Assembly: GCF_019263805.1 (NCBI RefSeq)
Contig: NZ_CP079195.1
Span: forward strand, 871,501-935,500
Origin: Polaribacter sp. NJDZ03
GTDB taxonomy: Bacteria > Bacteroidota > Bacteroidia > Flavobacteriales > Flavobacteriaceae
Direction of reading: 5' to 3'
DNA: 64,000 nt
Shown: positions 42,594 to 52,410 of the stretch, piece after piece
How positions within the stretch are numbered: the stretch's first letter is position 1
Layout: every line of letters begins with the position of its first letter
Translations under genes and position numbers: made by a program
The notes under the pieces: model-generated
What the model saw: only the letters and a program-made list of their open reading frames with translations
What the model was told of the DNA's origin: nothing
Databases searched by the model: none

Positions 42594-43793
42594 ATGAAGC
42601 AAACAAAGACACATATCGATTTTTATTTAATTGGAATAGGCAATCATCCTACGCCCAAGTTAAATGATGATGCTTTAGAGTTCATCCAAGAATCTACTGT
42701 TTTTTCTGGCGGAAAACGTCATTATCAATTGGTTAAATCTTACTTGCCAGAAAACCATACTTGGATAGAGATTTCAGGAAAAATGGACGCTTTAATTCAG
42801 CAATACAATACTTATGATAAGTCTATTGTTGTTTTTGCTTCTGGAGATCCTTTTTTCTACGGATTCGGAAATACCTTACAACGTTTAATACCGAATGCTA
42901 AACTAAATTCAGTTCCTTATTTTAATAGCATTCAGTTACTATGTCATAAAACGCAAACCAATTATAACAACTTAAAATCGATATCGGTTCACGGTAGAGA
43001 TTGGTCGGCTTTAGACGAAGCATTAATCAATAGAACCGAATTAATTGGAGTATTAACTGATAACAAAAAAACACCGGCAGAAATTGCAAAGCGTTTGTTA
43101 CAATATGGTTTCGATAATTATTCGATAACTATTGGAGAGGCTTTGGATGGAGATACAGAACATATTGAGCAACTCGATTTATTGTCGTGTACTCTAAAAA
43201 CACATCAACATTTAAACTGTGTTTTATTAAAACAAATAGCACCAAAAAAGAAACACTTTGGCATACCCGATACTGCTTTTATTCCGTTAAAGAATAGAGC
43301 GAATATGATTACAAAAATGCCCATTCGTTTAAGTACAATTCAGGCATTAGAGTTGCAAAATAAAGCTGTTTTTTGGGACATCGGTTCTTGTACCGGATCT
43401 GTCGCTATTGAAGCCAAACAACACTATCCGAATTTAAAAATTATAGCTTTTGAAAAACGTACAGAATGCGCTGCTATTATTCAGCAAAACACCGAACGTT
43501 TGGCAACTCCTGGCATCGAAATTATTATTGATGATTTCTTTAACCTCAACCTAAAAGACTACCCAATTCCGGATGTTGTATTCATTGGCGGACATGGAGG
43601 AAGGCTAAAAGAACTAATTAAACTCTTACATCAAGTAAACCCATATTTAAAACTGGTTACCAATGCTGTAAGAAAAAATAGTAGCGAGGTTTTTACAGAA
43701 GAACTTACCAAATTAAATTATACAATTAGTACAAATAGCATTCAAGTAAACGAGCATAACAAAATTAGCATTCACACCGCAGAAAAACAATAA
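42594..43793 (+). CDS. cobL: Precorrin-6Y C5,15-methyltransferase (decarboxylating)
   Basis: A 399-residue CobL, the natural fusion of CbiE and CbiT. Residues about 8-215 are the CbiE-type C5-methyltransferase (LIGIGNHPTPKLNDDALEFI, VFSGGKRHYQLV, VVFASGDPFFYGFGNTL). Residues about 225-395 are the CbiT-type Rossmann methyltransferase (MITKMPIRLSTIQALELQNK, VFWDIGSCTGSVAIEAKQHY, VFIGGHGGRLKELIKLL), which decarboxylates the acetate at C12 and methylates C15. It ends directly before the cbiG-cobM fusion. Confidence 0.95.
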   Translation: MKQTKTHIDFYLIGIGNHPTPKLNDDALEFIQESTVFSGGKRHYQLVKSYLPENHTWIEISGKMDALIQQYNTYDKSIVVFASGDPFFYGFGNTLQRLIPNAKLNSVPYFNSIQLLCHKTQTNYNNLKSISVHGRDWSALDEALINRTELIGVLTDNKKTPAEIAKRLLQYGFDNYSITIGEALDGDTEHIEQLDLLSCTLKTHQHLNCVLLKQIAPKKKHFGIPDTAFIPLKNRANMITKMPIRLSTIQALELQNKAVFWDIGSCTGSVAIEAKQHYPNLKIIAFEKRTECAAIIQQNTERLATPGIEIIIDDFFNLNLKDYPIPDVVFIGGHGGRLKELIKLLHQVNPYLKLVTNAVRKNSSEVFTEELTKLNYTISTNSIQVNEHNKISIHTAEKQ

Positions 43794-45635
43794 ATGAAAA
43801 AAATAGCCATTATAGCAGTTACTGAAAAAGGGTTAGAAAAAGCCCTTATTATTCAGAAAGAATTTCCAAAATCTTTGGTAATTACAACGTTAAATTCTTC
43901 GGATAAAAACGTATCAACTATTAGCTCAATATCAAACTATTTAACTGATAATTTCTTAAAATTAGACGGTATTTGTTTTGTGACTGCTTTAGGTATTTGT
44001 GTGCGATTAATTGCACCTTATATTCAAGATAAAAACACAGATCCTGCAGTAATTTCTGTGGATGATTTAGGTCTAAATGTGCAAGCTGTTTTAAGCGGAC
44101 ATAAAGGTGGCGCAAATGATTTTGCTTTAAAAGTTGCTTCCGTTTTAGGAGCCAACCCAATTATATCTACGTCTAGTGATGTACAAAATATTTGGGCGTT
44201 AGATACGTTAGCAAATCAATATGATTGGCAAGTAGCCACTTCTTTATCAATGAACAAAACAATGGCGTTGTTTGTAAATAATAAACCTACTGCCCTATTG
44301 TTAGATATTAAAGATAAAGGTACTCAGCATTTAGAAAAAACAGTACCTAATTTTGTTACTGTTTTTTACGATGAAGCGGAGATTGATTACACACAATTTG
44401 AGTTATTTATTGCCGTAAGTTATAAAGTGTATACAAGTACAATTGCTAGTGTATTCTTTATACCAAAAGTACTTTCTGTTGGTTCTGGTTGCTCTAAACA
44501 ATTAGATTCAGTTCTTTTTGAAACTACTTTAAAAGAAGAATTGAAAAGTAGAAACATTCACTTTTCAGCGATTAAAAACGTTGGATCTATAGATATTAAG
44601 GCACAACAACAAGCGTATTTAGATTTTAGTACAAAAAACAACATTCCGTTTAGCACTTTTACTTCAGACGAAATAGACACCATTACCGTACCAAACCCAA
44701 GTGAAATGGTGCAATCTAAAATTGGTGTTGATGGTGTTTCCGAATCTACTGCAATGCTACTTTCTGGAAGCAAAAATGTACTAATTGAAAAACAAAAAAT
44801 TCATTTAGAAAATGGTGAGAAATTCACTTTTTCTATTGCTTTAGATGTTAAGGCAGAACGTAGAACCGCTATCGCAATTATTGGTGCAGGACCTGGTGAT
44901 GAAGAATTAATTACCGTAAAAGGAAAAGCCTATTTAGAAAACGCAGATTGTGTATTGTACGCAGGTAGTTTAATTCCTGAAGAAATGACCAATTGGTGTA
45001 AACCAGGTGCTGTGGTTAGAAACTCTGCAATGATGACTTTAGAAGAGCAAATAGCGGTAATGCAAGAACATTACAAAAAAGGTAATGCTATTGTACGTTT
45101 ACAATGTGGAGATCCTTCTTTGTATGGCGCTATCCAAGAGCAAATGACCATTTTTGATGAATTAGAAATGGAGTACTTTATTGTACCAGGAATTTCAGCT
45201 TTTAGTGCCGCAGCTGCCGTTTTAAAATCTGAATTTACGATTCCGGAAGTAGTACAGTCTATTGTTTTAACACGTGGAGAAGGTAAAACACCAATGCCAT
45301 CAAAAGAAAATATTGCTGCTTTTGCTGCTACAAATGCTACCATGTGTATCTTTTTAAGTGTAGGAATTGCTAAAAAAGTAGAAGCACAATTATTAGAACA
45401 TTTTGATGCTGATACGCCTGTAGCAGTGATGTACAGAATCTCTTGGAAAGATGAAGAAATTTATCAAGGTAAATTAGAAAATCTAGCAAAAATTGTAAAG
45501 GACAGTAAAAAAACAAGAACAGTATTAATTATCGTTGGTCATGCAATTGGTGCTCGTAAAAACAGGTCTCAATTATACAGTCCAGATGTGAAACACATTT
45601 TTAGAACGAATAAGAAATTTGTAGTAACAGAATAA
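43794..45635 (+). CDS. cbiG-cobM: Fused cobalt-precorrin-5A hydrolase and C11-methyltransferase (CbiG-CobM)
   Basis: A 613-residue fusion. Residues about 1-220 are the CbiG N-terminal and middle parts (DGICFVTALGICVRLIAPYI, VISVDDLGLNVQAVLSGHKG). Residues about 222-345 are the CbiG/CobE C-terminal domain (VLSVGSGCSKQLDSVLFETT). From about 359 it is precorrin-4 C11-methyltransferase, CobM/CbiF (IIGAGPGDEELITVKGKAYL, VLYAGSLIPEEM, VRLQCGDPSLYGAIQEQM, VPGISAFSAAAAVLKSEFTI). CbiG opens the delta-lactone and releases acetaldehyde in the anaerobic route; CobM methylates C11. A hairpin follows before cobK. Confidence 0.95.
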   Translation: MKKIAIIAVTEKGLEKALIIQKEFPKSLVITTLNSSDKNVSTISSISNYLTDNFLKLDGICFVTALGICVRLIAPYIQDKNTDPAVISVDDLGLNVQAVLSGHKGGANDFALKVASVLGANPIISTSSDVQNIWALDTLANQYDWQVATSLSMNKTMALFVNNKPTALLLDIKDKGTQHLEKTVPNFVTVFYDEAEIDYTQFELFIAVSYKVYTSTIASVFFIPKVLSVGSGCSKQLDSVLFETTLKEELKSRNIHFSAIKNVGSIDIKAQQQAYLDFSTKNNIPFSTFTSDEIDTITVPNPSEMVQSKIGVDGVSESTAMLLSGSKNVLIEKQKIHLENGEKFTFSIALDVKAERRTAIAIIGAGPGDEELITVKGKAYLENADCVLYAGSLIPEEMTNWCKPGAVVRNSAMMTLEEQIAVMQEHYKKGNAIVRLQCGDPSLYGAIQEQMTIFDELEMEYFIVPGISAFSAAAAVLKSEFTIPEVVQSIVLTRGEGKTPMPSKENIAAFAATNATMCIFLSVGIAKKVEAQLLEHFDADTPVAVMYRISWKDEEIYQGKLENLAKIVKDSKKTRTVLIIVGHAIGARKNRSQLYSPDVKHIFRTNKKFVVTE

Positions 45636-45652
45636 AACCATTTCGTATTTAG

Positions 45653-45686
45653 ATCTCATAGGTTTTAAAAACCTGTGAGATTTTTA
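45653..45686 (+). terminator. Hairpin with T-tract inside the cob cluster
   Basis: ATCTCATAGGTTTT (45653-45666) pairs with AAAACCTGTGAGAT (45668-45681) with one G-T pair, followed by five T. It sits in the only sizeable gap (76 bp) in the run from cbiX to cbiA and could reduce read-through into cobK. It may also be a small dispersed palindrome. Confidence 0.6.
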
Positions 45687-45711
45687 TAAACTTATTGATA
45701 AAACAAATAGC

Positions 45712-46500
45712 ATGATATTAGTCTTTGGAGGAACAACAGAAGGTAAAAAAACAGCTGCTTTATTAGAAAGTATGGCAATGCCTTTTGTGTATTCAACAAA
45801 AACAAATATCTCTTTTGATATCACTAAAATTGCGCGTTACCGTTACGGTGCATTAGATGAAAAAGAACTAGAAAGTTATTTACTAGAAAACAACATACAA
45901 ACCATTATTAACGCTTCTCATCCGTTTGCAGAAATATTGCATAAAACCATTGCTAAAGTGGCAGAAAAGCTACAAATCCCTGTACTAAAATTCGGACGAG
46001 AATTACTTTCTAAAACCATTCATCCTTTAGTAAAATATGTGAATTCATATGATGCTGCTTTTGCGTTGTTAAAAGAAAAACAGACTTTATTAGCCTTAAC
46101 TGGTGTACAATCTATTAAAAAATTGCATCCGTGGTGGCAAGAAAACACAACGTATTTTAGAATACTAAACAGACCCGAATCTTTAGCCATTGCTAAAGAA
46201 AGTAATTTCCCTGAAAAGCAATTAATTTTAGGCTTACCGTCTGACAGTTTAGAAAAAGAAATTGAGCTGATTAAAATGCATCATATTGATGTAATTCTCA
46301 CTAAAGAAACTGGTAACAGTGGGTTTTTAAGCACCAAGATTGAAGCGGCTTTACAAACGAATGCAGAAATTATTATTATCAATCAACCTAAAACACCAAG
46401 TTACTTTACGGTTGTGTTTCATGAAATTGATTTACAACGTATTTTAACGAATACTCCTACTCCAACCTTGCTAACCAATACTTCGCAATTATGGGATTAA
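45712..46500 (+). CDS. cobK: Precorrin-6A reductase
   Basis: A 262-residue NAD(P)H-dependent reductase (CobK/CbiJ) of the corrin ring. ILVFGGTTEGKKTAALLESM is the Rossmann start, INASHPFAEILHKTIAKVAE the family core and DVILTKETGNSGFLSTKIEA the C-terminal motif. Its last 10 bp overlap cbiD. It begins 76 bp after cobM, past the hairpin at 45653-45681. Confidence 0.94.
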   Translation: MILVFGGTTEGKKTAALLESMAMPFVYSTKTNISFDITKIARYRYGALDEKELESYLLENNIQTIINASHPFAEILHKTIAKVAEKLQIPVLKFGRELLSKTIHPLVKYVNSYDAAFALLKEKQTLLALTGVQSIKKLHPWWQENTTYFRILNRPESLAIAKESNFPEKQLILGLPSDSLEKEIELIKMHHIDVILTKETGNSGFLSTKIEAALQTNAEIIIINQPKTPSYFTVVFHEIDLQRILTNTPTPTLLTNTSQLWD

Positions 46501-47573
46501 GAGAAATACCAAAAGGCCCTTTAAGAGAAGGTTTTACAACAGGCACTTGCGCTACGGCTGCTGCTAAAGCAGGATTGATGGCAATTATCCATCAGAAGAA
46601 AAACAGCACTGTAAACGTACATTTACCTATTGATAAAATATTAGAAATCACTATTCATTCTTGTGAGTTTACAGAAAACACGGCTACATGTTCTGTGATA
46701 AAAGACGCTGGCGATGATCCAGATGTTACCAATGGCGCAGAAATAGGTTGTATTTTAAAATTAACACAAGAAAAAGACATTCAGTTTATTGCCGGAGAAG
46801 GCGTTGGTACCGTAACTCTTAAAGGTTTAGAGTTGGCTATTGGAGAACCTGCAATTAATCCAGTTCCTAGAAAAATGATAACCAGTGCAATTCAGAAATT
46901 ATTGCACGATTACGATTTAGAATGTGGGGTATCCGTGACCGTTTTTGTGACCAACGGAAAAAAATTAGCAAAACGTACGCTTAATGAACGTGTAGGTATT
47001 ATGAATGGCATTTCTATACTAGGTACAACTGGTATTGTAAAACCTTACTCCTCTTCTTCTTATATAGCCAGTATAGAACAAGGTATTGATGTTGCTGTGG
47101 CTAATAAGATTACAGAATTGGTGATTAATTCTGGAGCAAGAAGTGAAAAGTTTTTATCAGAAAAATTTAATCATTTGCCAGCATATGCTTTTATCCATTA
47201 CGGAAATTGGATTGGAGAAACCCTAACCAAAATAAATGAATGCAATATTAAAAAAGTAAGCATTGGTATTATGCTTGGTAAAGCTGTAAAATTAGCAGGT
47301 GGAATAACAGATACGCACAGTTGTGTATCTAGTTGGAATAAAGATTTTGTAGTGGATTTAGCACAACAAATTGGCTTTGAAGACGGAGATAAAATTAAAG
47401 AATTAAATATGGCAGGTCGTTTAATTGAGTTATTCGAGTTTGAACAAAATTCGCCTTTCTTTCAATTACTATTAGAACATTGCTATAAACACACGCATAC
47501 AAAAATGAAACAGGTAGCCCTAGATATTTACCTTATTCATAAAAACGGAACACTTATTAAATATATTAAATAA
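46491..47573 (+). CDS. cbiD: Cobalt-precorrin-5B C1-methyltransferase
   Basis: A 360-residue CbiD that methylates C1 in the anaerobic pathway. GFTTGTCATAAAKAGLMA is the defining motif; SVIKDAGDDPDVTNGAEIGC, PGEPAINP-like GEPAINPVPRKMI and GTTGIVKPYSSSSYIASIEQ complete it. Its presence together with CbiG and CbiX places most of this route on the anaerobic, early-cobalt branch. Overlaps cobK by 10 bp and the transporter gene by one base. Confidence 0.96.
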   Translation: MGLREIPKGPLREGFTTGTCATAAAKAGLMAIIHQKKNSTVNVHLPIDKILEITIHSCEFTENTATCSVIKDAGDDPDVTNGAEIGCILKLTQEKDIQFIAGEGVGTVTLKGLELAIGEPAINPVPRKMITSAIQKLLHDYDLECGVSVTVFVTNGKKLAKRTLNERVGIMNGISILGTTGIVKPYSSSSYIASIEQGIDVAVANKITELVINSGARSEKFLSEKFNHLPAYAFIHYGNWIGETLTKINECNIKKVSIGIMLGKAVKLAGGITDTHSCVSSWNKDFVVDLAQQIGFEDGDKIKELNMAGRLIELFEFEQNSPFFQLLLEHCYKHTHTKMKQVALDIYLIHKNGTLIKYIK

Positions 47574-48289
47574 TGACAATAACTTCTTTAATTAGGCCTT
47601 TAATGGCAGGGATTTTACATTCTTTTGAACCAGACCACGTTACAGCAGTTTCTGTATTGGCAACCGAAAATGCTATCAGTAAAAAAAAGGTAGATTTTAA
47701 GACTGTCTTTAAAGCATCTCAGTGGGCGTTTGGGCATTCTGCAACCTTATTACTTTTTGGTGGCGTGGCTTTACTTTTTAAAAGTATGGCTACTTTATTT
47801 GTACATAATATTTCTTTTTATGCAGAACTAGCGGTTGGTCCTATTATGATCTGGTTAGGTGTTGTTGCAATTAAAAGAAACCATGCGATTAATGAAATGG
47901 TTAAAGAGCATAAAAAGATTGAAGCGCACGAGCATCAACTAGCTAACCCAATACATTTACACGGTACCAAAGGAGAAGAAATTGCGGTAAACCCAATGAA
48001 TAAATCTTTTTGGATTGGCATGTTACACGGATTAGCTGGTACAGGTGGCGCTTTAACTTCTGCACTCGTTTTAAGTAGTGATACTGTAACCGATGCTCTT
48101 CTTATTCTTGCCGTAGAATCTCTAGGTATCATTGTAGCAATGGGTGCTTATAGTTATGTTTTAATTACGGTAATGAGTCGTTTTTTAGAGCGAAATTTAT
48201 CCATTTTTAAATGGATGAATGGTATTGCCGGTGCAGCATCTGCAATTATCGGAATTATATGGACTTATAATACACTTTCTACCTTATGA
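47573..48289 (+). CDS. Probable cobalt/nickel transporter of the NiCoT/UreH type
   Basis: A 238-residue inner-membrane protein of about six helices. HSFEPDHVTAVSVLATENAI near the start is a HxxxxDH metal-binding motif like that of NiCoT and UreH/SulP-related transporters. WAFGHSATLLLFGGVALLF and MLHGLAGTGGALTSALVL mark further helices. A His-rich cytoplasmic loop (about 105-125: EHKKIEAHEHQLANPIHLHG) could bind metal. It lies between cbiD and the chelatase ATPase, so cobalt is the likely ion. Substrate is inferred from context. Confidence 0.85.
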   Translation: MTITSLIRPLMAGILHSFEPDHVTAVSVLATENAISKKKVDFKTVFKASQWAFGHSATLLLFGGVALLFKSMATLFVHNISFYAELAVGPIMIWLGVVAIKRNHAINEMVKEHKKIEAHEHQLANPIHLHGTKGEEIAVNPMNKSFWIGMLHGLAGTGGALTSALVLSSDTVTDALLILAVESLGIIVAMGAYSYVLITVMSRFLERNLSIFKWMNGIAGAASAIIGIIWTYNTLSTL

Positions 48290-49932
48290 TTGCTGATAAA
48301 AAACAAATCAACTTTCCTTTTTCTGCCATTGTTGGTCAAGATAATTTTAAGTTAGCTCTTATTTTAAACTTGGTAGACCCGCTTATTGGTGGTGTTTTGG
48401 CTATTGGTGATAAAGGAACAGGAAAAACTACATTAATTAGATCGTTAACAAATCTAATGACTGATCAAGAAAAATATCCTTTTATAAATTTACCCATTGG
48501 TGTTTCTGAAGACCGACTTATTGGAAGCATCAATTTAGAAGAGTTGATTAATGCGAAAAAAGAAGTGATTAACCTTGGGTTAATGGCGCAAGCTCACCAA
48601 GGTGTTTTATATGTAGATGAGGTAAATTTATTACAAGATTATCTTACAGATATTTTATTAGATGCCGCTGCTTCGGGAAATTATTACTTAGAAAGAGAGG
48701 GAATTTCTCGTTATTTTAAAAGTCGCTTTTGTTTAGTAGGTTCTATGAATCCTGAAGAAGGAAGTTTAAGACCACAACTAAAAGACCGTTTTGGTTTAAG
48801 TGTAAACATTACCACAACTACAGATGCTAAAGTACGTCAGCAAATTATTAAGCAACGTTTTCAGTTTGATGATAACCCTGCGGATTTTGTTGCTAATTAT
48901 AAAAGTAAAGACCAACGTATTGCAACGCAAATTGAAACCGCTAAAAACAAGTTAAAAACGGTTCTTATAAACGATGCTATTATAGAATATTGTAGTCAAT
49001 TAGCGATAGAGCATCAAGTAGAAGGTTTGCGTGCAGACATTTTATTATTGAAAACGGCAAGGGCTTTTGCGGCGTATCAAAACGCGACAGAAGTCACTAA
49101 AGAAGATGTTGATAAAATAGCCGATTTTGTATTAAACCACCGAAGTTTAAATAAGTCTCCGAATCAGCAAAACCCGAATCAAAATGAAAACGAGCAACCC
49201 AAAGAAACTCTATCTGAAGGAAATACATCTAAAGAAGAAAATATCCATTTTTTAAGTCCTAAAAACGATTTTCAAAAACAAAAAAATACGTTTACAGATA
49301 AGATAGAAAATGGCTCTAAAGCAATTCACTATAACCAAGGAAATGTTTCTACTACAGACACAAAAAAAACGGTGAGTCAATATGTAGCTACCGATAAGTT
49401 TGAAATAAAGACGAAACACAAAAAATCACTTTTAAAAGAACACCATATCTTTTTAATAGATTCTAGTGGTTCTATGTTAAAAAATCAAATTATAGCGTAT
49501 GCAAAAGGAGCTGTAGATAAAATTGCTACACAATCTAAAAACCAGAACACTCAGTTTTCTATTGTTTCTTTGTTTGATGGAGAAGCGCAACATATTTTAC
49601 ATAGAACTGCTGTTTTAAAAGATATTGAAATTGCACTAACTTCTCTTAAAACAGGTGGAAAAACGAACTTAACTGCCGGTTTTAAACAAATAAAAAGTAT
49701 TTGTGTTGATGTTGATTTTAAACACAATTTACATATTATAACAGACGGAAAGTTAAATACAGATAGTAATTTAGAAGCAACAGTATTGGCTTTTCAAACG
49801 TATTGTAAAGGCGTACATAGCACGCAGATTATTGATGCAGAAAAAGGGATGGTAAAAATTGGTGTTGCTGCAGATTTTGCCAATCGTATTCATGCAAATT
49901 ACCAACCTTTAATTACCGAAAATGAGCACTAA
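48286..49932 (+). CDS. ChlI-ChlD-type AAA+/vWA chelatase subunit
   Basis: A 548-residue fusion of the two motor subunits of Mg/Co-chelatase. Residues 1-275 are a ChlI-type AAA+ ATPase with Walker A GDKGTGKTTLIRSL, Walker B GVLYVDEVNLL and LVGSMNPEEGSLRPQLKDRFG. A Gln/Asn- and charge-rich linker (about 285-370) leads to a vWA domain with MIDAS DSSGSM (about 392-397). With CobN it would form an ATP-driven cobaltochelatase, replacing CobS/CobT. The 4-bp ATGA overlap ties it to the transporter gene, and its end overlaps cobU by 11 bp. Confidence 0.93.
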   Translation: MIADKKQINFPFSAIVGQDNFKLALILNLVDPLIGGVLAIGDKGTGKTTLIRSLTNLMTDQEKYPFINLPIGVSEDRLIGSINLEELINAKKEVINLGLMAQAHQGVLYVDEVNLLQDYLTDILLDAAASGNYYLEREGISRYFKSRFCLVGSMNPEEGSLRPQLKDRFGLSVNITTTTDAKVRQQIIKQRFQFDDNPADFVANYKSKDQRIATQIETAKNKLKTVLINDAIIEYCSQLAIEHQVEGLRADILLLKTARAFAAYQNATEVTKEDVDKIADFVLNHRSLNKSPNQQNPNQNENEQPKETLSEGNTSKEENIHFLSPKNDFQKQKNTFTDKIENGSKAIHYNQGNVSTTDTKKTVSQYVATDKFEIKTKHKKSLLKEHHIFLIDSSGSMLKNQIIAYAKGAVDKIATQSKNQNTQFSIVSLFDGEAQHILHRTAVLKDIEIALTSLKTGGKTNLTAGFKQIKSICVDVDFKHNLHIITDGKLNTDSNLEATVLAFQTYCKGVHSTQIIDAEKGMVKIGVAADFANRIHANYQPLITENEH

Positions 49933-50440
49933 AATAATCCATATTATTACTGGCGGACAACGTTCTGGTAAAAGTGAATACGGAGAAGAAATTGCCTTAA
50001 GTTTAGACGATTCGCCAACTTATTTAGCAACTTCTAAATATTGGGATGCTGAATTTAGAAAACGTATAGAAATTCATCAAAATAGACGAACTAATAATTG
50101 GACCACCATAGAAGAAACGCTTCATTTAAGTAAAATAACTGCTGTAAATAAAGTACTATTTGTAGATTGTATAACGCTTTGGATAACCAACGTAATGGAT
50201 CATTTTAAATATGATGCTGCATTAAGTTATCATTTTATTGTTGAAGAATGGAATTTACTTTGCGAGAAAAATAATATCGTTATTGCTATTAGTAATGAGA
50301 TTGGTTTGGGCGTAATCCCTATGGAAAAAGCAACACGACAATTTGTAGATTTACAAGGAAAAGTGAATCAATATATTGCCAAAAAGGCGACTAAAGTAGA
50401 TTTTATGGTATCCGGAATTCCAATACACACCAAAGGATGA
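49922..50440 (+). CDS. cobU: Adenosylcobinamide kinase / phosphate guanylyltransferase
   Basis: A 172-residue CobU/CobP that phosphorylates adenosylcobinamide and then attaches GMP. The P-loop GGQRSGKSEYGE (11-22) is the family signature, and the His expected to carry GMP is about H52 in EIHQNRRTNNW. VLFVDCITLWITNV and ISNEIGLGVIPMEKATRQFV complete it. It overlaps neighbours by 11 and 4 bp. Confidence 0.95.
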   Translation: MSTKIIHIITGGQRSGKSEYGEEIALSLDDSPTYLATSKYWDAEFRKRIEIHQNRRTNNWTTIEETLHLSKITAVNKVLFVDCITLWITNVMDHFKYDAALSYHFIVEEWNLLCEKNNIVIAISNEIGLGVIPMEKATRQFVDLQGKVNQYIAKKATKVDFMVSGIPIHTKG

Positions 50441-51750
50441 TAAAACAACTGATAATTTCTGCACCAAGTAGTAACGCTGGTAAAACTACGCTTACTTTAG
50501 GATTGCTGCGTTTATTTAAAAATAAAAACATTGCGATACAACCTTTTAAGGTTGGTCCAGATTATATAGACCCTAAATTTCATCAATTGGCTTGTAAAAA
50601 AGTGGGGGTCAATTTAGATTTATTTATGATGTCTCAAGAAGAGATAAACACCTGTTTAAACTTCTATGGTAAAGAGGCTACAATTAATTGCATAGAAGGT
50701 GTAATGGGCTTGTTTGATGGCGCAAAAAAAGACCAAGGTAGTACGGCAGAAATGGCTAAAAAACTAAAAACTCCTGTTTTACTAGTGATTGATGCCAAAG
50801 CTGTAGCGTATTCTGTTGCACCGCTTATTCAGGGTTTTGTAAATTTTGATAAAGAAGTAGAAATAATGGGCGTTGTCTTTAACCGCGTAGGTTCCGAGAG
50901 GCATTACCACATGCTAAAAGAAGCTTGTGATGATATTGATGTACGTTGTTTTGGGTATTTATCGAATTTAAAGGACATTGAAATTCCGTCTAGACATTTA
51001 GGGTTAAACATACAAGAAATAGAAAAATTTGATGTTGTTATTGATAAAATTGCAAACGAACTAGACAAAACAGTAGATTGGAAAGCTATTTTAGAAGCGT
51101 CTAAAGAGATTGAACCAAATGCTATTTTATCAACAGAAAAAACAATAGCATCCAAAAAAATAAAATTTGCAGTCGCTAAAGATGCAGCTTTTAATTTTAT
51201 ATATCCGCAGAACATTGCTGCCATGGAAACATTAGGCGAAGTGGTGTTTTTTAGTCCGATAGCTGATGTAAAAATTCCTGTTTGCGATTTTATATATTTA
51301 CCTGGCGGATACCCAGAAATGTATTTAAAAGAATTGTCTAGCAATACAGAAATGCTGAAAAGCATTAAAGAATTCGCACAAAATGACGGTAAAATCTATG
51401 CTGAATGTGGCGGAATGATGTATTTAGGAAAAGCGATTATTTCAGAAAATAACGAAGCTTTCAAAATGGTAAATTATTTTGATTTTGAAGCTTCAATAGC
51501 GGATAAAAAATTGCATTTGGGGTATCGTACTTCTGCCATAAATAAACATATTTTTAAAGGGCACGAGTTTCATTATTCTAGTTTAGTAAACGATACTGAA
51601 ACCACCATAAATGCCACAATTACAAATGCAAGAAATGGTGATACAAACACTAAAATTTATAAAAAACAACGGGTAATGGGTTCTTATGTACATCACTATT
51701 TTGGTACATCAGAAAAACTGTTACAATTGATTAACGAAATAAACGATTAG
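50437..51750 (+). CDS. cbiA: Cobyrinic acid a,c-diamide synthase
   Basis: A 437-residue amidotransferase (CbiA/CobB) that uses glutamine to amidate positions a and c. ISAPSSNAGKTTLTLGLLRL is the P-loop, FKVGPDYIDPKFH and CIEGVMGLFDGAKKDQGSTA the DTBS-like core. The glutaminase nucleophile is Cys near 324 in YAECGGMMYLG, with FHYSSL holding a His. Overlaps cobU by 4 bp. It acts just before adenosylation, whose enzyme is the next gene. Confidence 0.95.
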   Translation: MIKQLIISAPSSNAGKTTLTLGLLRLFKNKNIAIQPFKVGPDYIDPKFHQLACKKVGVNLDLFMMSQEEINTCLNFYGKEATINCIEGVMGLFDGAKKDQGSTAEMAKKLKTPVLLVIDAKAVAYSVAPLIQGFVNFDKEVEIMGVVFNRVGSERHYHMLKEACDDIDVRCFGYLSNLKDIEIPSRHLGLNIQEIEKFDVVIDKIANELDKTVDWKAILEASKEIEPNAILSTEKTIASKKIKFAVAKDAAFNFIYPQNIAAMETLGEVVFFSPIADVKIPVCDFIYLPGGYPEMYLKELSSNTEMLKSIKEFAQNDGKIYAECGGMMYLGKAIISENNEAFKMVNYFDFEASIADKKLHLGYRTSAINKHIFKGHEFHYSSLVNDTETTINATITNARNGDTNTKIYKKQRVMGSYVHHYFGTSEKLLQLINEIND

Positions 51751-51753
51751 CAC

Positions 51754-52338
51754 ATGAAAATTTATACAAGAAAAGGAGACAAAGGTACTACCGGAGTTTT
51801 TGGAGGGAAAAGAGAATTTAAAAACTCTGCAAGAATTGAATGTATTGGAACTTTAGATGAAGTAAATTCTACCATTGGTTTAATGCGTTCTAAACTAGGA
51901 AACGAACACGAATGGCAACCAAATTTACATCGCATTCAGAAAGATATGATGAATATGATGTCTCACTTAGCAAGACCTTCTGATTCTAAAAAAGAAAATC
52001 CGAATCCGGAACCGAAAGATGGCGCAGATTTTTGTGAGGTTTGGATGGACGAAATGGAAGCAAATATTAGCTCTCCATCAGATTATTTTTTATTGCCTGG
52101 TGGAAATGAAATATCGGCACTTTGCCATGTTTGTAGAACACAAATGCGCAGAGGAGAAAGACAATTGGTTACCTTAATGCAAGAAGATCCAGAGTGTGTA
52201 CACGACTATATTATGAGTTATGTAAACCGTATGTCTGATTTATTTTTTACCATGGCAAGAGCAGAAATGGACAAACATGGTGTTGCAGAAGAAAAATGGA
52301 ACTTGTTTTTATACAAGAGAAAGAAGAAAAAAAGTTAA
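51754..52338 (+). CDS. PduO-type ATP:cob(I)alamin adenosyltransferase
   Basis: A 194-residue adenosyltransferase that transfers the 5'-deoxyadenosyl group of ATP to Co(I) corrinoids. The N-terminal YTRKGDKGTTGVFGGKRE is the ATP-binding signature. RIECIGTLDEVNSTIGLMRS, FLLPGGNEISALCHVCRTQM-type segments and YVNRMSDLFFTMARAEM match PduO/CobO2. The basic KRKKKKS tail is a small oddity. It follows cbiA by 3 bp and ends the tight cobI-cbiA run. Confidence 0.95.
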   Translation: MKIYTRKGDKGTTGVFGGKREFKNSARIECIGTLDEVNSTIGLMRSKLGNEHEWQPNLHRIQKDMMNMMSHLARPSDSKKENPNPEPKDGADFCEVWMDEMEANISSPSDYFLLPGGNEISALCHVCRTQMRRGERQLVTLMQEDPECVHDYIMSYVNRMSDLFFTMARAEMDKHGVAEEKWNLFLYKRKKKKS

Positions 52339-52410
52339 AGTGAATCGCTTTGCATATTCAAATTAATACGGTTTACAAATAATTATTTCGTGTAAATGAA
52401 TTTCAAGTTC

